This document shows, piece after piece, positions 27,098-36,325 of a stretch of DNA of 64,000 nt. A model generated the notes under the pieces. That model worked only from the letters and a program-made list of their open reading frames with translations, had not been told where the DNA came from and did not search any database. The stretch comes from Piscibacillus halophilus (GTDB lineage Bacteria > Bacillota > Bacilli > Bacillales > Alkalibacillaceae). Both the position numbers and the translations under genes were made by a program. The stretch is from NCBI RefSeq assembly GCF_900110685.1, contig NZ_FOES01000003.1, forward strand, positions 109,566 to 173,565. Direction: 5' to 3'. The first letter of the stretch is position 1, and every line of letters starts with the position of its first letter.

Positions 27098-27262
27098 GTA
27101 TCGTCTAAACGAATTCTTTTGAAAAATAGAGTAAAAGAAAATGAAGATTACGAGAAACAAAAAAGGAAAGGAGATGATTTTAGGTACTAAATTCATCATC
27201 CCAAATAAATTGAATATAAATGCTCCTAATAATAATAATAGCCATAATACAATTGACATCAT
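27092..27262 (-). CDS. Very small hydrophobic membrane protein
   Basis: A 56-residue protein: two start methionines, a helix (VLWLLLLLGAFIFNLFGMM), a short polar turn with NLVPKI, a second helix (FPFLFLVIFIFFYSIF) and a basic end. The ATG at 27262 follows GGAAAGG on the minus strand. It lies between the yjbH terminator and the pepF terminator. The longer plus-strand frame over the same bases has an unlikely composition. Family and role unknown; membrane location is clear. Confidence 0.55.
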   Translation of the reverse strand: MMSIVLWLLLLLGAFIFNLFGMMNLVPKIISFPFLFLVIFIFFYSIFQKNSFRRYK

Positions 27263-27330
27263 TTTAAATCAGCCTTTCCATACAGCGCTCTTAATAAATT
27301 ATTATGGATATGGAAAGGAAATTAGAATAA

Positions 27331-27352
27331 AAAAATAGGAGACAAGCTCCTA
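27331..27352 (-). terminator. Terminator of yjbH (minus strand)
   Basis: TAGGAG pairs with CTCCTA around a 5-base loop, followed on the minus strand by a run of seven U. Confidence 0.75.
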
Positions 27353-28246
27353 AGTATTAATATACTTCCAGAAAGTTCCGTACTTAACCGGTACTCTTTC
27401 AATTTTTTGTTTTAACACTAACTTTTTCAACTCTTTTTCCGCTTGTTCTATAGACCAATCATAAACAACGGCAACTTCTTTAGTTGCTACAAATTCAAAA
27501 TGACATAAGAAATCTTCTAATGATGGTTTTCTCAATGGCTTCACCTTTTGACCAAGCATTTCAAAAAAAGCTCGTTCATATACATGTGTTTGATAAAGGC
27601 CAGATACTCTTAAGCCATCTCCATCATGGCCACGGTTGAACATAACAACTGTTGGCAGTTGTTGTACGTCCATTTCACAAGTTAAGCTCCAGTCACACTT
27701 TAAGGCTCGATTCGCCGTATCTGAATGAAGATCTTTCTTAAATTCAATAATATCCAAATTGACTTCTTCAGCAATACTTAATAAAACATTTTCTTCTGAT
27801 ATATTTTGTTTCTCTAAGAACAAGTATTCTTGAACTTTTCTGAGAAACTTAGAACCTAACCTTTGGCCTTGGAATTCTGCTGCTTTAATCGCTAAAGCCA
27901 CGATGGATGGGGCAGAAATCGGGTTCTCATACCACAAATCACCATCGCAGCTCATACCTGTACGTGAAGCGGTTTTTTCCCAGAGTTTAGCTAATTTTTC
28001 TGTTTTTTTGGAAGCATGATAGTTTAAGTTTGTTAGATTACTAGAGACAATGGTTCGTAGTTTAAAGTAACAACCATATTCCATAGCTAGTTTTTTGATG
28101 GATGGTTCTAATGACCAACATTCTGGACATAAAGGATCTATAAATACGTACAATTCAATCGGTTTATTGATTAATGAACAAAAGTCAACTTGGGAATTAT
28201 CATTCGATGTTAGATTGTCCATAACTTCAGATGTTAACTTTCCCAC
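27350..28246 (-). CDS. yjbH: ClpXP adaptor SpxH/YjbH
   Basis: A 298-residue DsbA-like adaptor that delivers Spx to the ClpXP protease. The thioredoxin-fold region begins IELYVFIDPLCPECWSLEP with Cys40-Pro-Glu-Cys43; a later QLPTVVMFNRG holds the cis-proline region. The start is GTG at 28246 with AAAGGGGA upstream; the overlapping ATG meets a stop at once. Next to truncated-haemoglobin gene yjbI, as in B. subtilis. Confidence 0.93.
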   Translation of the reverse strand: MGKLTSEVMDNLTSNDNSQVDFCSLINKPIELYVFIDPLCPECWSLEPSIKKLAMEYGCYFKLRTIVSSNLTNLNYHASKKTEKLAKLWEKTASRTGMSCDGDLWYENPISAPSIVALAIKAAEFQGQRLGSKFLRKVQEYLFLEKQNISEENVLLSIAEEVNLDIIEFKKDLHSDTANRALKCDWSLTCEMDVQQLPTVVMFNRGHDGDGLRVSGLYQTHVYERAFFEMLGQKVKPLRKPSLEDFLCHFEFVATKEVAVVYDWSIEQAEKELKKLVLKQKIERVPVKYGTFWKYINT

Positions 28247-28269
28247 ATCGATTCCCCTTTCAAATTATA

Positions 28270-28653
28270 TTATTCTTCTCTATTCATCATATGATTCGCT
28301 GTCATCGTTAAACGTTCATAAATAGAAGTTTTATAAGGTTCTTCTATCTCAGCTTCTTCTAACGCACCTGCCATACACTCTAGCCAAGCATCTCGACGTG
28401 TAGGTGTAATTGGGAAAGGCATATGGCGTGCTCTTAACATGGGATGCCCATGTTCTTGAATATATAGAGGCGGACCTCCAAAAAATTGAGTTAAGAACTG
28501 TTTTTGTTTTCTAGCTGTTTCAGTTAAATCGTCAGGAAATATAGGAATTAAATCAGGATGTTGTCCCACCCTTTTATAAAAAGCTTCTACTAAGCGATCA
28601 ACTGCTTCAGCACCGCCTATTGCTTCATATATATTACCTTGTTGATAAGCCAT
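28270..28653 (-). CDS. yjbI: Group II truncated haemoglobin YjbI
   Basis: A 127-residue 2-on-2 globin. Tyr26 (AFYKRV) is the B10 distal residue and His77 (RARHMPFPI) the proximal haem ligand; FFGGPPLY and the conserved Trp in RRDAWLECM are group II features. It binds oxygen and may protect YjbH/Spx functions or detoxify oxidants. It lies 23 bases before yjbH on the same strand and is probably cotranscribed. Confidence 0.93.
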   Translation of the reverse strand: MAYQQGNIYEAIGGAEAVDRLVEAFYKRVGQHPDLIPIFPDDLTETARKQKQFLTQFFGGPPLYIQEHGHPMLRARHMPFPITPTRRDAWLECMAGALEEAEIEEPYKTSIYERLTMTANHMMNREE

Positions 28654-28770
28654 GTTAGAAAATATCCTTTCTCGTAAACGAAAATAGTGTATCTAAATAA
28701 TGGTGAGTTCGAATACTAGGTTAATATTTTTTCTGTATATATTGTAGCAACGCATTAGGGGGCTGGCAAA

Positions 28771-29346
28771 TTATAAGCCTTTAGGCATGGTATTAAAGAA
28801 ACGCTGAATTTTATTTTCTGCCTTTGCTTGTTTAATAGTATATTGACTTAAAATATCATGGAAAAAGGCTTCACCCTGACTATAAGAAGGTGCTTCAACC
28901 TCTAATTCATAGTCTTCTTGACCATTATATACACTATAATCTAGAACTAGTACAATCCCATCTACCTTTTTTTCCAATCTGAATGTCGTTAAACTTCCCA
29001 TAAATTTTATGTGGCTTTCATCAATATTTAAATGACTCAATTGACTTTTAATATTTTCTTTCAGATTGACATGGTTATTAAACCAGGATTTTGCTTCTTC
29101 AGCTGTTAATGAATCGTGTGTTTCTAATAAACCTTCATGACTCGGCTGTTTTAAGGTGGCCACATATTTGGAGCCTTTTTCTCTAACTCTAAGTGCCATC
29201 AAATGTTTTTTTAGATAAAATTCGTCTGTCTCGAAGTAGTAATTCGTTTGTTTTTTAGGTTGACTATTTGGAATCCAATCTTGACGTATTTGTTCGTATT
29301 GGTGTTTAGTTAATAAGTTTTTGAATTCAATTTCAATTTCTTGCAT
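28771..29346 (-). CDS. yjbK: CYTH-domain protein YjbK
   Basis: A 191-residue CYTH/triphosphate-tunnel metalloenzyme-like protein. The N-terminal signature is EIEIEFKN (residues 3-10), followed by charged tunnel strands such as LRVREKGSKYVATLKQP and LELEV-like DYELEVEAP. Members hydrolyse tripolyphosphate or nucleoside triphosphates; the activity here is not known. AAGGGGGATC precedes the ATG. It is divergent from the alarmone synthetase yjbM and upstream of yjbI. Confidence 0.87.
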   Translation of the reverse strand: MQEIEIEFKNLLTKHQYEQIRQDWIPNSQPKKQTNYYFETDEFYLKKHLMALRVREKGSKYVATLKQPSHEGLLETHDSLTAEEAKSWFNNHVNLKENIKSQLSHLNIDESHIKFMGSLTTFRLEKKVDGIVLVLDYSVYNGQEDYELEVEAPSYSQGEAFFHDILSQYTIKQAKAENKIQRFFNTMPKGL

Positions 29347-29484
29347 GGTGATCCCCCTTTAACGGAATACCTTTTTCATTATTATGAGCTATACTTCTTT
29401 AGGTTTCAAAAGTTAAGTCAAAATAATTTTGTGATACAATAAAAATGCAACTTAGGAATATTTGGGAAAGTGAGGGGAACGGCC

Positions 29485-30099
29485 ATGAATTGGGAAATAT
29501 TCTTAGCACCCTATACGCAAGCAGTCGATGAACTAAAGATTAAACTCAAAGGTATGAGAAAGCAATTTGATTATGAATCACGCCATTCTCCTATTGAGTT
29601 TGTCACAGGAAGAGTCAAGCCAATATCAAGCATTATTGAAAAAGCAAAAAGAAGAGGAATAGCCATGGCTAATGTGGAAGAAGAAATTCAGGATATAGCC
29701 GGGTTAAGAGTCGTTTGTCCATTTGTTGGAGATATTTATGAAGTTGTAGATATGTTAAGATTAAGAAAAGATTTTACGATTGTAGAAGAGAAAGATTACA
29801 TAGAAAAAAACAAGGAAAGTGGTTACCGTTCTTTCCACGTGATTATATCTTATCCTGTCGAGACGATTTATGGTGAAAAGCGGTTGTTAGCTGAAATTCA
29901 AATTCGTACTCTTGCGATGAACTTTTGGGCGATCAACGAGCATTCATTAAATTATAAATACTCAGGTCAAATTCCATTTGAAATTAAACAGCGTTTAAAA
30001 AATGCGTCAGAAGCCGCTTTTCGATTAGATGAAGAAATGTCTAAAATTAGACAGGAAATCAGAGAGGCTCAAGAAGTATTTAGACGGAAAAAAGATTAG
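29485..30099 (+). CDS. yjbM: Small alarmone synthetase YjbM (RelQ/SAS1)
   Basis: A 204-residue single-domain (p)ppGpp synthetase. Motifs include [16 protein letters not shown] for ATP/GTP binding, [11 protein letters not shown], the catalytic-loop block [13 protein letters not shown] and [14 protein letters not shown] with the key glutamate. It makes ppGpp from GDP or GTP and has no hydrolase domain; RelQ enzymes act as tetramers. The ATG at 29485 follows GAGGGGA; the GTG at 29470 is less likely. First gene of yjbM-nadK-yjbO. Confidence 0.94.
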   Translation: MNWEIFLAPYTQAVDELKIKLKGMRKQFDYESRHSPIEFVTGRVKPISSIIEKAKRRGIAMANVEEEIQDIAGLRVVCPFVGDIYEVVDMLRLRKDFTIVEEKDYIEKNKESGYRSFHVIISYPVETIYGEKRLLAEIQIRTLAMNFWAINEHSLNYKYSGQIPFEIKQRLKNASEAAFRLDEEMSKIRQEIREAQEVFRRKKD

Positions 30100-30118
30100 T
30101 GGAAAAGGAGTCGAGGTT

Positions 30119-30928
30119 ATGAAATTCGCAATCCAATGTCGTGGGGATCAAGATTCTAAAGAAATAAAATCTAAATTAAAGAGCTACTTATCTCAATTTA
30201 AAATGGAATACAATGAAGAAGAGCCGGATCTATGTATTTCTGTAGGTGGAGACGGCACATTATTAGAGGCTTTTCATCGCTATGTTCACCGTTTGGATAA
30301 AACAGCATTTATTGGTATACATACGGGTCATTTAGGTTTCTATGCTGATTGGGTACCAAAAGAATTGGAAAAATTAATTATTGAAATTGCAAGAACGCCT
30401 TTTCAGGTTGTCGAATATCCGTTACTCGAGCTAACTATTCGACCTAATGATTATGATCAAGAACATACTTATATCGCTTTAAATGAAATTACCGTTAAAA
30501 CAGCTGAAGGTTCAGTTGTAGTGGATGTTGAGATAAAAGGTGAGCATTTTGAAACATTTAGAGGAGATGGATTATGTATTTCAACGCCATCAGGTTCTAC
30601 CGCTTATAATAAAGCACTTGGAGGAGCGATCATTCATCCATCCTTAGAAGCTATTCAAATCACTGAAATGGCATCGATTAATAATCGTGTGTTCCGTACA
30701 GTAGGTTCACCACTAATTTTACCTAAACATCATACAGCCATATTAAGACCGAAAAATGAACGCACGTTTATGATTACAATTGACCACCTTAACATGGCAT
30801 TTAATGACGTCCATACAATTCAATGCCGTGTTGCAAAAGAACGAGTACGTTTTGCTCGTTTTAGACCTTTTCCATTTTGGAAACGAGTTCACGATTCATT
30901 CATTTCTGATTCAAGATCGGAGATGTAA
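30119..30928 (+). CDS. nadK: NAD kinase
   Basis: A 269-residue ATP-NAD kinase producing NADP+. The GGDGT motif is at 43-47, the catalytic NE pair in ALNEITV and the glycine-rich [10 protein letters not shown] segment are present. The ATG at 30119 has AAAAGGAG and lies 19 bases after yjbM; the frame upstream of it overlaps yjbM and is spurious. Equivalent to B. subtilis YjbN/NadF. Confidence 0.95.
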   Translation: MKFAIQCRGDQDSKEIKSKLKSYLSQFKMEYNEEEPDLCISVGGDGTLLEAFHRYVHRLDKTAFIGIHTGHLGFYADWVPKELEKLIIEIARTPFQVVEYPLLELTIRPNDYDQEHTYIALNEITVKTAEGSVVVDVEIKGEHFETFRGDGLCISTPSGSTAYNKALGGAIIHPSLEAIQITEMASINNRVFRTVGSPLILPKHHTAILRPKNERTFMITIDHLNMAFNDVHTIQCRVAKERVRFARFRPFPFWKRVHDSFISDSRSEM

Positions 30929-30932
30929 CGTT

Positions 30933-31796
30933 ATGAGGTTAAATTGGAGAATAAAATCAAAAGATGAAGGCAAGCTCGTTCGTGAATACTTACTTCACGA
31001 CCGAGCTTTTTCTAATCGATTATTAAAAGATGTGAAGATGTATGGGCATATTTTAGTGGATGGGGAAGCAGTTACAGTTAAATACCCTTTAAAGAAGAAT
31101 GATAGGCTATGTGTGCATTTACCAGAAGAGAACAATCATAAAAAGATCAAACCAGTCAAAATGGATTTAAATGTTGTATATGAAGACGATTTTTTGTTAA
31201 TTATTAATAAGCCTAGAGGGTTAGCAGTTTTACCTAATATGAACGATTCCATTACATTAGCAAACGGTTTGGTTGAGTATTTTAAGAAGAACGATATCAA
31301 AAGTTCGATTCATATTGTTACACGATTGGATAAGTGGACGTCAGGCCTAGTATTAATAGCTAAAAATCGGTATAGTCATCATTTATTAACTCAACAAAAC
31401 ATTCACCGTGAATATCGAGCCATAGTAGAAGGACATTTAAGGCAAAAAAAGGGCGTTATTGACTTGCCGATTGCTAGAAATCTCCCATCAATTATTGAAC
31501 GTAAAGTCGATCAAAATGGAAAAAGAGCGATCACCCATTATCAAGTCATTAAAGAAATGGACAATCGCTCCTTTATAAGTGTTCGATTAGAAACAGGGCG
31601 TACTCATCAAATTCGAGTACATTTCTCTCATATCGGGCACCCGCTTGTTGGAGATGATTTATATTGTTCTAATCAAATTTTAATCGAAGGACAAGCATTG
31701 CACGCAAGGTCTATTCAGTTGATGCATCCCATCAATCAAACACGAATCCATTGTGTTGCTTCTTATCCCGAGGTATTTATAGATTTAGTTTATTGA
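30933..31796 (+). CDS. yjbO: RluA/RluD-family pseudouridine synthase YjbO
   Basis: A 287-residue RNA pseudouridine synthase. An S4-like N-terminal region (about 10-65) precedes the catalytic domain; the catalytic aspartate is Asp133 in TRLDKWTSG, and RTHQIRVHF is the family C-terminal block. ATG at 30933, four bases after the nadK stop, with CGGAG. The target position in RNA is not known. Its 3' end overlaps the converging SEDS gene by seven bases. Confidence 0.9.
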   Translation: MRLNWRIKSKDEGKLVREYLLHDRAFSNRLLKDVKMYGHILVDGEAVTVKYPLKKNDRLCVHLPEENNHKKIKPVKMDLNVVYEDDFLLIINKPRGLAVLPNMNDSITLANGLVEYFKKNDIKSSIHIVTRLDKWTSGLVLIAKNRYSHHLLTQQNIHREYRAIVEGHLRQKKGVIDLPIARNLPSIIERKVDQNGKRAITHYQVIKEMDNRSFISVRLETGRTHQIRVHFSHIGHPLVGDDLYCSNQILIEGQALHARSIQLMHPINQTRIHCVASYPEVFIDLVY

Positions 31797-32959
31797 TTAT
31801 CTGATTCGAACATGAAAGATTTTTGTCTTGATCTAATATTTAACACTAAACCAATGGCTGCCATATAAACTAATAGGGAGGTACCACCGTAACTTAAGAA
31901 AGGTAACGGCAAACCGGTTAAAGGTAATAGTTGAATAGACATTCCGATGTTTTGGAATATCTGATAAGTGAACATCCCGACAATTCCAACACATAAATAA
32001 GTTCCAAATGGCTCCTTCGTTTCTAAGGCAATTTGTATGATGCGATAAATTAACAAGAAATAAAGAATAATAATAACACTAGATCCGACAAACCCAAATT
32101 GTTCAGCAACTGCTGTAAAAATCATATCTGTATGCCGTTCAGGTATCCAAACTTGATAATTCATTGATCCCTTTCCAGAAAGTTGTCCAGACCCAATAGC
32201 CATCATCGATTTAATAGCTTGCATAGCAGACCCGTCAGTATACAAGTGGGGATTATCCCAAGCCTTAATACGATCGGCTACGTGGTCAAAAGAAGTCTCA
32301 TCTTCAATAAAGGATATAAAACCTTCTGGATTTGAAAAATATAATAAAAATAGTGAAGCGACAATCACAAAGGCAGTCCCAAATAGCGTTACAATTGTTC
32401 GCCAACGGATCCCTGAAATGACGATTAAAAATCCAGCAATGGATAAAATAACAAGTGATGAACCAATATCAGGCTGGATGGCGATTAATAAAAACATAGG
32501 AATTGTAATCGCGATAATCTTTCCCAGTAGAATTAGATCATATTTCAAGTTTTTAGTAGACCATTTTTCATTATGGCTTGTAATAACATGAGCTAATATA
32601 ACAACTAAAAATACTTTAACGAATTCAGAAGGTTGTAAAGTTGTGCTGCCAAATTTATACCAGCGAAGAGCTCCATTATTTTCCCATGCCCATGGTAAAA
32701 AATGAAGTCCAGCTAGCATGAAGATCCCTAAAATATATAATGGCCATGCGAACTTGCGGTAACGATCGAAATCAATTACCATTATGGCTGCTACTCCAAT
32801 ACAACTAACAATAAACCAAATGATTTGTCGTTTATAATATCCTTCAAAAGAGGAGTAAGCTTCACCTAATGTATATAAAGTAAATACACTAATGCCTATA
32901 ATTAAAACTATGGTTGTTATTAAAAATGTATCTACACGTTGTTGTCGTTGATTGTCCAT
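31790..32959 (-). CDS. SEDS-family peptidoglycan polymerase (RodA/FtsW/SpoVE type)
   Basis: A 389-residue membrane protein of the SEDS family with about ten helices. The block LQPSEFVKVFLVV, the loop VWIPERHTDMIFTAVAEQFGFVG and the C-terminal LPLTGLPLPFLSYGGTS are hallmarks. SEDS proteins polymerise lipid II with a partner class B penicillin-binding protein. RodA, FtsW, SpoVE and YkvU-type paralogs cannot be separated by eye; no partner gene is adjacent. Confidence 0.88.
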   Translation of the reverse strand: MDNQRQQRVDTFLITTIVLIIGISVFTLYTLGEAYSSFEGYYKRQIIWFIVSCIGVAAIMVIDFDRYRKFAWPLYILGIFMLAGLHFLPWAWENNGALRWYKFGSTTLQPSEFVKVFLVVILAHVITSHNEKWSTKNLKYDLILLGKIIAITIPMFLLIAIQPDIGSSLVILSIAGFLIVISGIRWRTIVTLFGTAFVIVASLFLLYFSNPEGFISFIEDETSFDHVADRIKAWDNPHLYTDGSAMQAIKSMMAIGSGQLSGKGSMNYQVWIPERHTDMIFTAVAEQFGFVGSSVIIILYFLLIYRIIQIALETKEPFGTYLCVGIVGMFTYQIFQNIGMSIQLLPLTGLPLPFLSYGGTSLLVYMAAIGLVLNIRSRQKSFMFESDNQ

Positions 32960-33138
32960 GTTTATCTCCCTTTAATACTGTTTCTCTCTATAATAATCAT
33001 ACGTTAAAATAGCTTAATTTGAAATAGGGAAAAACTTCTGTTGAGAATAATTAACAAATTTTTTAAAGTTAAGGTTGGTATCAAGAATTATTTTTCTATA
33101 AAATATACATATTGAATTCGTCTGAAGGAGGGGTCATG

Positions 33139-34518
33139 ATGGAAATCAAGCAAAACCATAAAAGCTTAGAATACGAACTAATTATAGAGAAAATTAATAG
33201 AGCATTAGAGGAAGATTCCATCGATTTGTTTAGGTCAGAATTTCTAGAATTACACCCGTATGACCAGGCGAATATTTTTATAAATTTACCAAAAGAAATT
33301 CGTCTTCAAATTTATACTTATCTATCGCCTGATGAGATGTCAGAGATTATAGAGCATTTTGAATTAGAAAATGTAGGGGAAATCATTACGGAAATGAACC
33401 CTCGTTTCGCAGCGCAAATATTCGATGAATTATCAACTGATGATGCAGTCGATATTATGAATACATTAGAGCGTAACCAAATTGCAAGCTACCTGACTTT
33501 AATGAATAGGGAAGAAGCTCGAGAAATCAAGAATTTACTCCATTACGAAGAAAGAACCGCTGGTAGTATCATGACGACGGAATATGTCGTCGTCAATCAA
33601 AATATGACCATCAGGCAAGCAATGTTACATCTAAGAGAAAAAGCTCCAGACGCGGAGACTATTTATTATGTGTTTGTTACAGATGATGATAAACGATTAG
33701 TTGGTGTTATATCACTTAGAGATTTAATTATTTCGGAAGAAGAGTGGATTGTTAGTGACATCATGAGTGAACGAGTCGTATATGCATCCGCTGGGGATGA
33801 TCAGGAGTCGATTGCAAAACTAATGCGTGATTACGACTTTCTAGCATTACCAGTTGTAGATTTTAAAAAACATCTATTAGGAATTATTACGGTTGATGAT
33901 ATTTTAGACGTTATGGATGAAGAGGCAAGTGATGACTACTCTAAATTAGCAGCCGTAACAGATATGGATCGAAATGATTTAAGTGCAGTTGATGCTGCTA
34001 AAAAACGCCTTCCATGGCTAATCATATTATTATTTTTAGGAATGATTACAGCAAGTTTAATTGGACAATTTGAACAAACAATTGAACAAGTCGCATTACT
34101 AGCCGTATTTATACCTTTAATTGCCGGGATGGCAGGAAATACTGGAACACAAGCACTTGCGGTAACGGTTCGGGGAATTGCGACAGGTGATGCGATGAGT
34201 GAAGGAGTTTTAAAACGTTTATTACGTGAGTCGTTAACTGGATTTATTACTGGTATTACTTGCGGAGCCGTCATCATATTAATCGTTGTGGTATGGCAAG
34301 GAGTTGACCAAATCTTTTTAGGTTTAGTTGTTGGGATTTCCATAATGGCTTCATTGATTGTAGCCACCATTGCTGGAGCTTTTCTACCTTTATTGATGCA
34401 TAAAATAAAAATTGACCCTGCAGTAGCAAGTGGGCCTTTTATTACGACGATTAATGATATTATTTCAGTCATCATTTACTTCGGTCTTGCTACGATGTTT
34501 ATGGAATATTTAAGTTGA
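33139..34518 (+). CDS. mgtE: MgtE-family magnesium transporter
   Basis: A 459-residue magnesium channel. The order is an N-terminal superhelical domain (about 1-130, LHPYDQANIFINLP), two CBS domains (about 130-255, EERTAGSIMTTEYV start), a connecting helix, then five membrane helices with the pore signature PLIAGMAGNTGTQALAVTVRG. The cytosolic part closes the channel at high Mg2+. Two adjacent ATGs follow AAGGAGG; the second (33139) is better spaced. No M-box riboswitch is visible in the leader. A terminator follows. Confidence 0.93.
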   Translation: MEIKQNHKSLEYELIIEKINRALEEDSIDLFRSEFLELHPYDQANIFINLPKEIRLQIYTYLSPDEMSEIIEHFELENVGEIITEMNPRFAAQIFDELSTDDAVDIMNTLERNQIASYLTLMNREEAREIKNLLHYEERTAGSIMTTEYVVVNQNMTIRQAMLHLREKAPDAETIYYVFVTDDDKRLVGVISLRDLIISEEEWIVSDIMSERVVYASAGDDQESIAKLMRDYDFLALPVVDFKKHLLGIITVDDILDVMDEEASDDYSKLAAVTDMDRNDLSAVDAAKKRLPWLIILLFLGMITASLIGQFEQTIEQVALLAVFIPLIAGMAGNTGTQALAVTVRGIATGDAMSEGVLKRLLRESLTGFITGITCGAVIILIVVVWQGVDQIFLGLVVGISIMASLIVATIAGAFLPLLMHKIKIDPAVASGPFITTINDIISVIIYFGLATMFMEYLS

Positions 34519-34524
34519 AAAACA

Positions 34525-34570
34525 AAATACTCAATCTTTATTGAATTATCGATTGAGTATTTTTTATTTT
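34525..34570 (+). terminator. Intrinsic terminator of mgtE
   Basis: AAATACTCAATC pairs perfectly with GATTGAGTATTT, followed by TTTTATTTTTTTT. Confidence 0.85.
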
Positions 34571-34579
34571 TTTTATAAA

Positions 34580-34596
34580 ATAGGACTAGGTACTAA
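34580..34596. promoter_or_regulatory. FapR-type operator before fabI
   Basis: ATAGGACTAGGTACTAA has a right half identical to the FapR consensus GGTACTAA and a left half with five of eight matches to TTAGTACC. It lies 44 bases before the fabI start, consistent with FapR/malonyl-CoA control as in B. subtilis. Confidence 0.7.
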
Positions 34597-34639
34597 TATT
34601 AAATCATAAAAATTTGTATAATTTCAGGAGGCGTAATAA

Positions 34640-35416
34640 ATGAATTTTTCGCTAGAAGGCCGTACTTATGTTGTCATGGGTGTTGCGAACAGACGTAGTA
34701 TTGCATGGGGGATTGCACAATCCTTACATAATGCTGGTGCACGTTTAGTGTTTACTTATGCAAACGAGCGTTTTGAAAAACCAGTACGCGATTTAGCTGA
34801 CACATTAGACAGAGATGATTCTTTATTTTATGAATGTGATGTCACATCTGATGAAGCTATTGAAAAAACTTTCGCAGATATTAAAAATGATGTAGGGGTT
34901 ATTCATGGATTAGCCCATTGTATTGCATTTGCGAAACGTGAAGAATTAAAAGGTGAGTTTTTGAATACATCAAGAGATGGGTTCCACTTAGCACATGATA
35001 TTAGCGCGTTCTCTTTAGCGGCAGTATCACGTGTTGCCAAGGACCTGATGACTGAAGGTGGGAGTATTCTTACTCTTACTTATCTTGGTGGAGAACGTGT
35101 TGTTGAAAACTATAATGTTATGGGTGTTGCTAAGGCAAGCTTAGATGCGACCATGCGTTATTTAGCTAATGATCTAGGTAAGTATGGTGTTCGTGTAAAT
35201 GCTATTTCTGCAGGGCCAATTCGAACTGTATCCGCTAAAGGTGTTGGAGACTTTAACGCGATTTTAAAAGAAATTGAAGAACGTTCTCCACTACGTAAAC
35301 CAGTTACAAAAGAAGAGGTTGGAGATGCAGCTTACTTCTTAATGAGTGATTTATCAAGAGGTGTCACGGGTGAAATCATTCATGTTGACTCAGGATACAA
35401 TATCTTAGGATATTAA
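34640..35416 (+). CDS. fabI: Enoyl-[acyl-carrier-protein] reductase (NADH)
   Basis: A 258-residue short-chain dehydrogenase-fold enzyme that reduces trans-2-enoyl-ACP in each elongation cycle; the triclosan target. The GVANRRSIAWGIA dinucleotide site is at 14-26 and the catalytic residues are Tyr148, Tyr158 and Lys165 (YNVMGVAK). CAGGAGG precedes the ATG. Monocistronic with a FapR-like operator and a terminator. Confidence 0.96.
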   Translation: MNFSLEGRTYVVMGVANRRSIAWGIAQSLHNAGARLVFTYANERFEKPVRDLADTLDRDDSLFYECDVTSDEAIEKTFADIKNDVGVIHGLAHCIAFAKREELKGEFLNTSRDGFHLAHDISAFSLAAVSRVAKDLMTEGGSILTLTYLGGERVVENYNVMGVAKASLDATMRYLANDLGKYGVRVNAISAGPIRTVSAKGVGDFNAILKEIEERSPLRKPVTKEEVGDAAYFLMSDLSRGVTGEIIHVDSGYNILGY

Positions 35417-35427
35417 TAATGAGATCT

Positions 35428-35461
35428 AGACTCTTTCCAGTTAAATGGGAAGGGTCTTTTT
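35428..35461 (+). terminator. Intrinsic terminator of fabI
   Basis: AGACTCTTTCC pairs with GGGAAGGGTCT (G-U pairs included), followed by TTTTT. Confidence 0.8.
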
Positions 35462-35538
35462 GTTTCTTATTAATCATCTCACGTCATTGGGTGTTTGTGC
35501 ATAAAATGGGTTAGAGTCATATGAAAGGAGTATATCAG

Positions 35539-35913
35539 ATGGAAGATCGTCGTACGAAACCACCTTTATTATATATTGACCAAAATCAGAACTCTATTCC
35601 CGAAGTTGAGTCTCAATCAGCTTTTTACAGTGCACATCAAAAAAATTCAAAAGAAAAAGAAGTCAAGGCAGCAAAACGATCCAGTCGAAGCCGGTTTCAA
35701 TCACTATCAACTCAAGATAAATTAGAATATATTATGAACCTTCAAGAAACATTACCAGTACTTAAATGCCGCTTTTTAACAAAAGAAGGATCTTTAACAG
35801 GAACGGTAGAAAAAGCAAATGCTGAGAAAGTTCATTTGATCGTGAGAGAAACACCGAGAAGAAGAATTATCAACGTTGAAGATTTACTGGATATACAAAT
35901 CATTGGTTTTTAA
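35539..35913 (+). CDS. cotO: CotO-like spore coat protein
   Basis: A 124-residue protein with a polar, charged N-terminal half and a C-terminal domain starting near residue 55 (LSTQDKLEYIMNL), then CRFLTKEGSLTGTVEKAN and a final DIQIIGF. This end matches the CotO family domain, which has the same DI-x-x-hydrophobic-GF finish. B. subtilis CotO is longer, so the N-terminal part is shortened. It follows fabI and precedes cotZ, as in B. subtilis. The ATG at 35539 follows AAAGGAG. CotO helps assemble the outer coat or encasement layer. Confidence 0.72.
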   Translation: MEDRRTKPPLLYIDQNQNSIPEVESQSAFYSAHQKNSKEKEVKAAKRSSRSRFQSLSTQDKLEYIMNLQETLPVLKCRFLTKEGSLTGTVEKANAEKVHLIVRETPRRRIINVEDLLDIQIIGF

Positions 35914-35937
35914 GCCTGCTTATATCAGCGGGCTTTT
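35912..35937 (+). terminator. Terminator of cotO-like gene
   Basis: AAGCCTGCT pairs with AGCGGGCTT (one G-U pair), followed by TTATTTTT. Confidence 0.7.
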
Positions 35938-36035
35938 ATTTTTGGGCTCTAAGGGTATAGGTTACTTTCTGATAAGTTGGTTCTCGTTAGTTTGACGTGT
36001 TATAATGCTATAAAAAAATACAGGCCATAAAATGA

Positions 36036-36212
36036 ATGGTTTCCATGGTGGTGCAATTTTTTGATGACAATATTGATTGTTATTTTGTTACTGATTTGTT
36101 TAATAAGTATCTATTTAATCAACAAAAAGTTAAATTCATAATTCAAGAACTTAATTTAAGGGATTTTGAAGATCGACATGTTCCTGATTATGATGTTATA
36201 GAAAAAGAATGA
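36036..36212 (+). CDS. Possible 58-codon gene in the cotO-cotZ gap
   Basis: The stretch 35938-36280 holds a promoter-like TATAAT near 36000 and one open frame of 58 codons that starts ATG at 36036. It begins MVSMVVQFFDDNIDCYF and ends DRHVPDYDVIEKE. The product would be soluble and acidic with one cysteine. The ribosome site is weak (CAGG). A competing 25-codon frame at 36064 would give a tiny membrane peptide. Neither is certain; it may be a decayed remnant. Confidence 0.3.
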   Translation: MVSMVVQFFDDNIDCYFVTDLFNKYLFNQQKVKFIIQELNLRDFEDRHVPDYDVIEKE

Positions 36213-36280
36213 GAGAATCATTAATTAGTGAATAAATTACATACTTGTTCTTACATTTATTTGAATGTCAAGAACATAAA

Positions 36281-36320
36281 AAAGGGACTTCGCAAAACTG
36301 GTTGCGAAGTCCCTTTTTAT
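36281..36320. terminator. Perfect-stem terminator of cotZ-like gene
   Basis: AAAAAGGGACTTCGCAA (36281-36297) pairs perfectly with TTGCGAAGTCCCTTTTT (36304-36320). Works on both strands; the cotZ-like stop is six bases away. Confidence 0.88.
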
Positions 36321-36325
36321 AGTGA

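Noticed and set aside
27141..27338. 65-codon plus-strand frame after pepF
   Set aside because: Its Asn-rich low-complexity product is the shadow of the better minus-strand membrane protein, which has a ribosome site.
32960..33138. M-box magnesium riboswitch before mgtE
   Set aside because: No conserved M-box segments or leader terminator were visible in this short region.
33936..34475. 179-codon minus-strand frame within mgtE
   Set aside because: Entirely antisense to the membrane domain of mgtE with no ribosome site or family resemblance.
36064..36141. 25-codon hydrophobic frame in the cotO-cotZ gap
   Set aside because: Its ribosome site is poorly placed and it overlaps a longer frame; too little support to call it.
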